From the NCBI GenBank assembly GCA_963751955.1, contig CAVVWM010000003.1, positions 62,001 through 126,000 of the forward strand: a stretch of 64,000 bases of DNA, written 5' to 3'. Shown piece after piece: positions 46,506 to 53,808 of this stretch. Within the stretch, counting starts at the first letter, position 1, and each line of letters begins with the position of its first letter. Under the pieces are notes generated by a model, which did not search any database, was not told the DNA's origin, and saw nothing but the letters and a program-made list of their open reading frames with translations. The translations under genes were made by a program, and so were the position numbers. This DNA comes from JABDIY01 sp963751955. GTDB lineage: Bacteria > Actinomycetota > Acidimicrobiia > Acidimicrobiales > SZUA-35.

Positions 46506-46877
46506 GTGGACGTTGATCAGGCGGATTTCGAACGAGTGGTTGAAGAAACCCAGAAGCACGCCCAAAACGCAATCGCTCGATTCGACCATCCGCTCGAACT
46601 CGATCGCCGAATCGATGCTTCGCTCGAAGCCGCTCGTTCGAACTCTCATCCGCGTTCGATCAACAGCCATCCGGGTGAGACCGCCAAAAACAAGGCCGGT
46701 CAGCTCGCAAGGCGCCTCGCTCTCAACCCCGCCGACCAACGACGGTTGAACCGAGAACTGGTCGCTCTGGCGGAGGATCTCGATCAGCGAACCCGTCGCC
46801 ACGACGCCGAAATCGCAGAACTCAAAGCTCAGGTAGACCGATTGATCGCTCTGCGACGCAGTGGAGGAACACCGTGA
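46506..46877 (+). CDS. coiled-coil protein upstream of glycosyltransferase
   Basis: 123 aa from GTG 46506 (VDVDQADFERVV). Charged and helical throughout, ending in a coiled coil (RRHDAEIAELKAQVDRLIALRR). Unknown family. Its stop overlaps the GTG of the GT-methyltransferase gene (GTGA). Third example in the window of a small coiled-coil gene coupled to a glycan enzyme. Confidence 0.6.
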   Translation: MDVDQADFERVVEETQKHAQNAIARFDHPLELDRRIDASLEAARSNSHPRSINSHPGETAKNKAGQLARRLALNPADQRRLNRELVALAEDLDQRTRRHDAEIAELKAQVDRLIALRRSGGTP

Positions 46878-48876
46878 CCGGCATGCGCCTAGGCATCGTC
46901 AAACCGGATTATGGATATATCGGCGGCTTCGAACTTCTCATCGCTGGCTTGTCCGAACAAATGCGCCGGGCGCGGCCACGAGGTCACGGTTGTACCGGTG
47001 TCGGCCCGCACCCGATCGCCAAGGATCTTCAACTATCCGATCGCCCCGGTCCTCCGAGAATGGCACGATGAGTACTTCCGGTATCTCGAGCTACTCGAGG
47101 CCACGCGACGTCTCGAGCTGTCGCGTTTCGATGTTGTTTGCGCAACCCAGCCACCAACGTATGCGGCGCCCCATTCGCGGCTCTTCTCGCTGATCTATCA
47201 CCAGCACCGCGTTTTCTACGATCTGGCTGATGAGTTCATCGCCGCAGGTTTCGTCGACCCGGAGGCCCACAAGTCTGCAACCCAAGCGGTTCGTTCCCTC
47301 GATGCTTCCGCCATCGAGGGAAACCGTGGTTTCCTGTCCGGATCCCAGACCGTTGCTGACCGACTGACCGAGTTCTGGAACGTGTCCTCGTTGCCCTATC
47401 GCCATCCCAATGTCACCGACCTGCCGGCTCCACGGCCACGCGACCGAGCAGGGTCGGACATCTTGTGTGTCAGCCGGCAGGAATGGCCGAAACGAACCGA
47501 GCTCTTCGTGGCCGCGATGCATCTCACCGCTGCTCATCGCAGCGGCGACCGGCCCATCGGTCATCTTGTCGGCGATGGAAGTCGATCCGAGTTCGTCAAG
47601 AGCCTCGATGCCGAGCTGGCCGCGGAGCCGACCGTTCTCGAGTCGCTTCTAACCGTCGACGACGCAGGGGCTCTGTGGCGAAACATGGGGATCTTCACCA
47701 AAGGTTGGTCACCGGTCGAGGGTGAAATCAGCGGCCGGGTCCGCTTCCACGGACCTGTTTCAGAAGACGATCGCAACCGACTGTACGGAGAGTCGGTCTG
47801 TGTAGTGGCTCCGGCGTTTGGCGAGGACTACGGACTCACCGTGCTCGAGGCGTGGCAGCAAGAACGGCCGGTGATCGTCTGTTCCGACGGAGGTGGCCTC
47901 GCCGAGCTCGTTTCCAACGAGATCAATGGTCTGGTGGTCGAGGCGACGCCATTTGCAATCGCCCAAGGCATAGATCGACTATGCAACGATCCTGTGTTGG
48001 GCGATGCACTCGTCGCCGGAGGCCTTGCCTCACTGCGCCAAATCACATGGGCCAAGGCTGTGGATGCCTTTGAGCGAATGGCACTCACCACGGCCGGAGC
48101 GAACAGGACCCGACCGCTGCACGACGACGCGGGAATCGCAAAGCGTCCTCCCGCTCAATCAGCAGAACTCAACACCTACGTCGCAGGCGGATTCGAGGAG
48201 GTATCAGGGTGGATGGCTTCGGCCCCGGTCGAGACCCTTCGCGATCTTGCTGATGCTCAGGTGGAGGGAGGCCACGCCGCCGAAATCGGGATCCACCACG
48301 GACAGACCTTCATTCTCCTCGCTCTTCTCTGCGGGGAGGGCGAACACGCCGTCGGCTTCGATCTTTTCGAACTCCAGTCCCGAGAACGTCGATTCGTCAG
48401 GTCTTGGTGACCGCGATCAACTCGAACACAATCTGCGCACAGCTGGCGTCCCCAAGGAACGGGTGCGAGTAGAAACCATGAACTCGCTCAAGCTCGAACC
48501 GGACCACGTAGTCGATCTGGCCGAAGGTCGGGTTCGCCTCTTCAGCGTCGACGGTGGCCACACAGCGATGACCACTATGAACGATCTATGGATTGCTGAT
48601 CGCTGCCTCACCCGCGGCGGAATAGTGGTGCTCGATGATACGTTCAGCTCTGTGTGGCCAGCTGTCGGCGAGGGCATGCACAGCTACTTGCGCCATCGAT
48701 CCTGTGAGCTCATACCTTTTGGCGTCGTCGACAACAAGACGTACTTCACGAACACGACCCAGGCCGCCGAGCTCTATAGGGCTGTCCTACACAAACCACG
48801 AAATGGCTATCAGCTTCGGGAGGACACCCTCTACGGCTCTCCGATGGTGTGCTCCGAGTGCACGCGTATTGTCTGA
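46874..48876 (+). CDS. GT4 glycosyltransferase fused to TylF-like methyltransferase, with two frameshifts
   Basis: Frame one starts at GTG 46874: MRLGIVKPDYGYIGGFELLIAGL. An extra G in GGG 46968-46970 shifts to frame two, RGHEVTVVPVSARTRSP... with VLCVSRQ-type GT4 residues (ILCVSRQEWPKRTELFV; VVAPAFGEDYGLTVLEAW). From about residue 430 a methyltransferase begins (GHAAEIGIHHGQTFILLAL, AVGFDLFE). An extra C in CCC 48379-48381 shifts to frame three: ENVDSSGLGDRDQLEHNL, VRLFSVDGGHT, GGIVVLDDTFS, ending at 48876. The rejoined product is about 667 aa. Both shifts are single-base gains at homopolymers. Confidence 0.75.
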
Positions 48877-48890
48877 GCGGCGAGGACGCC

Positions 48891-48910
48891 CTTTCCCGAT
48901 GCGGGGAAAG
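48891..48910 (+). terminator. hairpin CTTTCCC...GGGAAAG
   Basis: Seven-base perfect stem with a six-base loop directly after the GT-methyltransferase gene. The T-run is weak. It overlaps the -35 area of the SMP-30 promoter, so it could also affect that gene. Confidence 0.4.
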
Positions 48911-48919
48911 TTCCTCCAA

Positions 48920-48925
48920 TAGGGT
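48920..48925 (+). promoter_or_regulatory. -10 box TAGGGT, leaderless
   Basis: TAGGGT, tgaccg, ATG 48932. Confidence 0.5.
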
Positions 48926-48931
48926 TGACCG

Positions 48932-49837
48932 ATGCTCGATGTTCAGGTAGCCGTCTCAACCTCCGCGCTGTTGGGCGAGTGCCCCGCATGGGACGAGCGC
49001 CGACAAGTTCTGTACTGGGTCGACATTGAAGGACGCCAGATCCACCGGTTCGACCCGGCGACCGGGACGAACCAAAGTAGACAAACCACCGGACGTCCCG
49101 GTTCTTTCGTCTTCACGAGTGATCCGGACGTGCTCCTCGTGGCGATGGAGAACGAGCTGGTCTGGCTTCACTGGGAGTCAGCACGGTCGAAACCATTCGT
49201 TGCTCTCGAACCAGCCGGCAACCGAAATCGGCTCAACGACGGGAAGACCGACCGCGCCGGGAGGTTCATCGTGGGATCGATGTATGAGAATCCAAACGAC
49301 GGCCGCGCAACCGGCACCCTCTACTCGGTCGAGGCCGACGGGAGCTTCTCGGTTGTGAGGGAGAACATTGGCGTCTCGAATGGACTCGGCTTTGATCCGC
49401 TATCCCGCCGTGCATACTTCGCCGACACCCAAACGCGAAAGATCGAACACTACGACTATGACGACCGTACAGGTGAGTTCACCCACGGGCGGCTGTTCTT
49501 CGACTACGGCGACTTGCCAGGGCTGCCCGATGGTTCCTGCGTCGACCAGGAGGGGTACTACTGGTCGGCATCGGTGTATGGATGGGCGGTGATACGCATA
49601 GCGCCCGATGGTGAGGTCGTTGAACGCATAAGCGTTCCGGTGGAGAAGCCATCGATGCCGGCCTTCGGCGGAGCGGACCTTCAGACGCTGTTCATCACTA
49701 CCATCGGCATGGGCGGAAGTGGACCCTCGGCCAACGGTCTCGACGGTGCGATACCGGGAAGCCTCTTTTGTGTCGAAGTCGCGACGCGCGGATTGACTGA
49801 AGCGGTATTCGCAGGATCCCCGCCGAAATTCGATTGA
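48932..49837 (+). CDS. SMP-30/gluconolactonase-family lactonase
   Basis: 301 aa, six-bladed propeller. LLGECPAWDERRQVLYWVDIEGRQIHRFDP (metal Glu in the GECP segment), NRLNDGKTDRAGRFIVGSM (Asn/Asp metal ligands near 103), ENIGVSNGLGFDP and LPGLPDGSCVDQEGYYWSA are the standard motifs. It hydrolyses sugar lactones such as gluconolactone. No signal peptide, so cytosolic. A leaderless start is likely. A metabolic link to the glycan genes is not evident. Confidence 0.92.
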   Translation: MLDVQVAVSTSALLGECPAWDERRQVLYWVDIEGRQIHRFDPATGTNQSRQTTGRPGSFVFTSDPDVLLVAMENELVWLHWESARSKPFVALEPAGNRNRLNDGKTDRAGRFIVGSMYENPNDGRATGTLYSVEADGSFSVVRENIGVSNGLGFDPLSRRAYFADTQTRKIEHYDYDDRTGEFTHGRLFFDYGDLPGLPDGSCVDQEGYYWSASVYGWAVIRIAPDGEVVERISVPVEKPSMPAFGGADLQTLFITTIGMGGSGPSANGLDGAIPGSLFCVEVATRGLTEAVFAGSPPKFD

Positions 49838-49970
49838 CGTGTTGCAAATTTGATTCGTTTACATACGCTTATATACGTTCTTGGTGTCGGACATGAATTG
49901 ACGCCCTTCGGAACCCGCATGCCCCTCCCGCGCGTTCTTGATACTCCGAGCTTGTGTTAGAGGAGCCCAG
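49838..49970 (+). promoter_or_regulatory. AT-rich control region and ribosome-binding site
   Basis: Bases 49841-49880 are unusually AT-rich for the window and hold TTTACATACG and TTATATACG, two near-copies of a TA(C/T)ATACG unit. AGAGGAG at 49959-49965, five bases before ATG 49971, fixes the start of the next gene. Confidence 0.4.
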
Positions 49971-50678
49971 ATGACCGATACTCCCGCCGCTAGAACCAGC
50001 TGGCTTATTCCGGCAACCCCACCACCGGTACCGCAAAGGGAACCTCGCCCACTTCCACGGTCGGCACCCCGGACCCAACCCATACAGGCGGTAGGCCGCG
50101 ACCAGCCTCGCAGACGTTCAAGCCGGTCAGAGGAACGGCTGCCAACCCCGGAGCTGCTTCGGATTCAGAGGTGGTCCGATCCGATTGTGGCAGACACGGT
50201 TCCCGCCAACGGCTTCTACACCGAGCGCTACTACGGACCAATCGTGGGACCGACCTGCTTGCTTCTGCTTCGGGCGCTTGCCAGCCAGCTCGAAACCGAT
50301 CGGGACGGCTTCGTCGTCGACACCGCTGAGTTGGCGGCACGGATCGGGTGTTCTTCCAAGGCGGGACCGAACAGCCAGTTTTGGAAGGCCCTGCGCAGGG
50401 GCATCCGATTCGGACTTCTCCGTCAGATCGAAGAGCGTGTTCTGGTTCGCACCGACATAGGACCATTGACCTCCCGGATGGTGCAGCGACTACCAGTGAC
50501 ACTTCGTCGAGAGCATCGGGTGTGGGCCCCATCGGGGCAGCCCAGCCCGACCTCGATCAGTGCTGACGGCGCAGCGGTCCAACCGATGCCGGCTTTGGAG
50601 GCGTTGCGACTGGCGGCCCGTGGCCTGTGCACGCCCGAGGAGCTGCGAACGCTCGATCGAGCTCACAAGCTCAGCTGA
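49971..50678 (+). CDS. hypothetical protein, possible winged-helix fold
   Basis: 235 aa. Residues 1-65 are a Pro/Arg-rich disordered tail. From about 70 there is a compact domain: FYTERYYGPIVGPTCLLLLRAL, then VDTAELAARIGC, KALRRGIRFGLLRQI and LPVTLRREH, reminiscent of a winged helix-turn-helix with a helix-turn-helix near 115-150. No enzyme motif. Start chosen from a strong AGAGGAG site. Function unknown; DNA binding is only a suggestion. Confidence 0.7.
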   Translation: MTDTPAARTSWLIPATPPPVPQREPRPLPRSAPRTQPIQAVGRDQPRRRSSRSEERLPTPELLRIQRWSDPIVADTVPANGFYTERYYGPIVGPTCLLLLRALASQLETDRDGFVVDTAELAARIGCSSKAGPNSQFWKALRRGIRFGLLRQIEERVLVRTDIGPLTSRMVQRLPVTLRREHRVWAPSGQPSPTSISADGAAVQPMPALEALRLAARGLCTPEELRTLDRAHKLS

Positions 50679-50728
50679 CCTCGTTCACGACGGCGACAAA
50701 ACGTCCCTCACCGGGAATTTTGGGCTGA

Positions 50729-50771
50729 TTGGCCCGATGTGTCGGGGCTGTTTACTCTACGTGGTGACCAC
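50729..50771 (+). promoter_or_regulatory. promoter TTGGCC-18-TACTCT with GTGGT/ACCAC palindrome at the start point
   Basis: -35 TTGGCC at 50729-50734 and -10 TACTCT at 50753-50758. GTGGTGACCAC (50761-50771) sits where transcription should begin and could be an operator. A GTG within it opens a five-codon frame ending in TGA before the main start at 50794. Confidence 0.45.
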
Positions 50772-50793
50772 GGCGATCTGAGACAGTTCAAGC

Positions 50794-52194
50794 GTGCAAG
50801 CGATTGAGACTCCTCGCCCCGAGCTGCCGCCCATCGCCGACACACCCACGTTCACCCATACCAAGCTCGTGGTCGTCGCAGCCGACATAAGCGTCTGCAC
50901 ACTCGGTGTCGCCATCGCCCATGCGGCATACCCCGGCAGCCTCGACGGAACTATCGCCAGCGTCGCACTTCTCTTGAGCTGGGGATTCTGGCTGAGCCGG
51001 GCACGCCTCTATTCGATTCGATTCATCACCCGGCGGTCCGAGGAGCTGCGACGACTCATCGACGGCGGACTGCGATCACTGGGATCTACTGCACTTCTGG
51101 GCTTCTTGTTCCGCTGGGACATCAGTCGCCCCTGGCTGATTCTTGCTGTGGCGTTGGGAACGGCGCTGCTTGTCGTCGAGCGGGAGCTCTTGCGTCGACG
51201 GTTCAATCAATTGCGCCGCACCGGATCGATGCGCCGGTCGATCATCATCGTCGGTGACAACGACGAAGCACACGATCTGCAAGCCATGTTCGCCGAGGAT
51301 GCAAACCTTGGGTACGAGGTGGATGCCGTCGTTCCGACCAGCCACGGCCCAGACCGCAGCTCGCTGATTGCCGATGTGTTCATCCGCCTGGATCAAACCG
51401 GCGCGATGGGGGTAGTGGTCGCCGCAACCGCGCCACCACCAAACCATATGAACCGACTTGTTCGAGACCTTCTCGACGCTGGGATTCACGTTGAGCTCAG
51501 CTCGACGTTGGCCGATATTGAGCCCCATCGCCTGACCGTTCGACCATTGGGTCGATACCCCGTGGTGTATGTAGAACCGGTAGAGCGTCGCGGATGGAGA
51601 GCCGCAGCCAAGCGAAGCTTCGACATCGCAGTCTCGGCGATTGTGCTGCTGCTTTTCGCACCCTTGGTCGTGATCTTGGCCCTCCTGATCAGAGTCGATT
51701 CTCCTGGTCCAGTTCTTTTCAATCAACAGCGAGTAGGCCGCGACGGCGTGCTGTTCGGCGTTCTGAAGTTCCGGACGATGGTTCAGAATGCCGAAGATCT
51801 CAAAGCCACATTGGCGCACTTCAACGAGGGCGCAGGCCCTCTTTTCAAGATGAAGGTGGACCCACGTGTCACCCGGGTCGGCCGATTTCTTCGCAGCACC
51901 TCGCTGGATGAAATCCCCCAGCTGTGGAACGTCATTCGTGGAGAAATGAGCCTGGTCGGTCCTCGACCCGCTCTGGCTGAAGAAACGACGGCATGGGCGG
52001 AGGATCTCTACGGCCGTCTTCGAGTTCGCCCAGGTATCACCGGCATGTGGCAGGTGTCCGGGCGGAGCGGAACGACCTTCGAGGAGTACACCCGTCTGGA
52101 TCTGTTCTATGTCGACAACTGGTCTCTGGTCGTTGACCTGACCATCTTGCTTCGCACGGTCCCTGCCATCCTCAAATCCGACGGAGCGTACTGA
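50794..52194 (+). CDS. undecaprenyl-phosphate sugar-1-phosphate transferase (WcaJ/WbaP-like)
   Basis: 466 aa, polyprenyl glycosylphosphotransferase. Four N-terminal helices, a Rossmann-like middle domain (SIIIVGDNDEAHDL), and a catalytic C-terminus: KRSFDIAVSAIVLLLFAPLVV (re-entrant helix), SPGPVLFNQQRVGRDG, FGVLKFRTM, TSLDEIPQLWNVIRGEMSLVGPRP (catalytic Asp-Glu), RPGITGMWQVSGRS. It starts glycan synthesis by moving hexose-1-phosphate from a nucleotide sugar to undecaprenyl phosphate. This is the probable priming step for the glycan exported by Wzm/Wzt. Confidence 0.94.
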   Translation: MQAIETPRPELPPIADTPTFTHTKLVVVAADISVCTLGVAIAHAAYPGSLDGTIASVALLLSWGFWLSRARLYSIRFITRRSEELRRLIDGGLRSLGSTALLGFLFRWDISRPWLILAVALGTALLVVERELLRRRFNQLRRTGSMRRSIIIVGDNDEAHDLQAMFAEDANLGYEVDAVVPTSHGPDRSSLIADVFIRLDQTGAMGVVVAATAPPPNHMNRLVRDLLDAGIHVELSSTLADIEPHRLTVRPLGRYPVVYVEPVERRGWRAAAKRSFDIAVSAIVLLLFAPLVVILALLIRVDSPGPVLFNQQRVGRDGVLFGVLKFRTMVQNAEDLKATLAHFNEGAGPLFKMKVDPRVTRVGRFLRSTSLDEIPQLWNVIRGEMSLVGPRPALAEETTAWAEDLYGRLRVRPGITGMWQVSGRSGTTFEEYTRLDLFYVDNWSLVVDLTILLRTVPAILKSDGAY

Positions 52195-52234
52195 GTTTGA
52201 TCGCCTCCACTCGCCGCTTCGGCTGACGGGGGGA

Positions 52235-53677
52235 TCAGTAAGCGGCGGCGAACCGGGCCAGAGTTCGTGCTCCAGCGCCTGTTGCGCCCTTTGTGAACAC
52301 GCCATCGTCGCTGTCTGACAACGCTGCAAGGCCCAGGTCGAGGTGAGCCCACGGAACATCGTTGACAAATTCCTTGAGGAACAGTCCAGCGGTGAGTGCA
52401 CCCCCGAAAGGTCCTTTCCCGATGTTTCGGAGATCGGCGACGTCACTGTCGAGATCTGTGCGGTACTCCGCCGGCAACGGCAGGTGCCAGATATTCTCGC
52501 CACTGGCATCGGCGGCAGCGCGCAGCGCCGCTACCACCGTGTCGTCGTTGCCCATGAGGCCGGTGTACTTGACGCCGAGAGCGCCGGTAACCGCACCGGT
52601 CAGTGTTGCGATGTCGACTATCACATCCGGCTTCTTCTCTGCCGCCAATGACAAGGCGTCCGCGAGAACAAGGCGCCCCTCCGCATCGGTGTTGAGTACC
52701 TCCACGGTCTTTCCATTGCGTGCGGTGAAGACGTCACCGGGCCGACCGGCATCGCCAGATGGCATGTTGTCAGTCAGGGGTATATACGCGGTGACGCGGT
52801 TGCTGCACCCCATGGCCTCCAACATGGTCATCGCTCCGAGCACAGCAGCTCCGCCTGCCATATCGACCTTCATGGTCATCATGCCGGTTCCTGTTTTGAG
52901 TGACAGGCCACCGGAGTCGAAGGTGATCCCCTTGCCGACCAGAGCCACGTCCTTGGCACCGCTCAACTTCTTCGATGGTGTGTAACTCAGCATGAGCAAC
53001 CTGGGAGGATGGGTGGACCCCTTGTTGACGAACTGAATCCCACCGAGCCTCTCCTTGGCGATCCTGTTCTCGTCCCAAGCAGTCGCCTTCAATCGAACTG
53101 AACCTCGTAAAGCCGCCCGGGCAGCCTTGACAAAAGCCGCTGGAAGGAGCGAGCCTCCCGGCTCGTTGACCAGATCCCGTGTCAACGCCACCGAGGCGAC
53201 CACCTGCTGGGAGATCCGAAACGCTGACGTAACGCCCTTGCCCTTGGCCACGATCGTGATTCGTGACGTGCCGGCTTGGGGTGAGGTTCCCTTTCCTCTT
53301 TGAGCGGTATATCGATATGAAGCCAGTCCCGCTCCTTCGGCCGCAGCTCCCACGTGAGCGGGATCGGCATTCTCCCCGAGCACGAGCGCAATATTTGATT
53401 GCCTGGCCGCAGCGCGAGCGAACCCGGCCGCCGCCTTGCGGAGGTCGTCCACAGCAAGTTGACCGCTGTCGGTCCCCAGGCCAACGAGGACCTCGAGAGG
53501 TCCATCCTCGTTAGGAACCGTCAGGGCCTGTCCGACCTTGCCTTCGAAACCGGATGCGTCGGCATAACGCCTTCGATCGGGGGACAGATCACCTACCCCA
53601 TCGACCATCACTCCGACTGCGGTAGCGCCGCGAGGGATGGTGCCGGCGAGTTTCAGATCGGGTCCGTACGAGGCCAT
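52235..53677 (-). CDS. pepA: leucyl aminopeptidase (M17)
   Basis: 480 aa from ATG 53677, chosen because a TACGAT -10 box lies six bases before it; a longer frame runs to 53710. Metal and catalytic motifs of M17: VGKGITFDSGGLSLK, MTMKVDMAGGAAVLGAM and the signature NTDAEGRLVLADAL near 327, ADLRNIGKGPFGGALTAGLFLKEF. It removes N-terminal residues from peptides in the cytosol using two metal ions. Divergent from the secreted repeat protein gene. Confidence 0.94.
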   Translation of the reverse strand: MASYGPDLKLAGTIPRGATAVGVMVDGVGDLSPDRRRYADASGFEGKVGQALTVPNEDGPLEVLVGLGTDSGQLAVDDLRKAAAGFARAAARQSNIALVLGENADPAHVGAAAEGAGLASYRYTAQRGKGTSPQAGTSRITIVAKGKGVTSAFRISQQVVASVALTRDLVNEPGGSLLPAAFVKAARAALRGSVRLKATAWDENRIAKERLGGIQFVNKGSTHPPRLLMLSYTPSKKLSGAKDVALVGKGITFDSGGLSLKTGTGMMTMKVDMAGGAAVLGAMTMLEAMGCSNRVTAYIPLTDNMPSGDAGRPGDVFTARNGKTVEVLNTDAEGRLVLADALSLAAEKKPDVIVDIATLTGAVTGALGVKYTGLMGNDDTVVAALRAAADASGENIWHLPLPAEYRTDLDSDVADLRNIGKGPFGGALTAGLFLKEFVNDVPWAHLDLGLAALSDSDDGVFTKGATGAGARTLARFAAAY

Positions 53678-53683
53678 TGGAAG

Positions 53684-53689
53684 ATCGTA
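53684..53689 (-). promoter_or_regulatory. -10 box TACGAT for pepA, leaderless
   Basis: TACGAT, cttcca, ATG 53677 on the minus strand. Confidence 0.5.
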
Positions 53690-53795
53690 CTGGGTCTGCC
53701 CGATCCCCAAGAACTCACCGACACCCGACGAAATGGTCCCTCGGACCTACACCGAATCCGGATGCATTGCTCTCAAGATGCAGAGATCGGGTTTG

Positions 53796-53801
53796 TACCT
53801 T
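53796..53801 (+). promoter_or_regulatory. -10 box TACCTT, leaderless
   Basis: TACCTT, seven bases, ATG 53809. Confidence 0.45.
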
Positions 53802-53808
53802 TGGGCGC

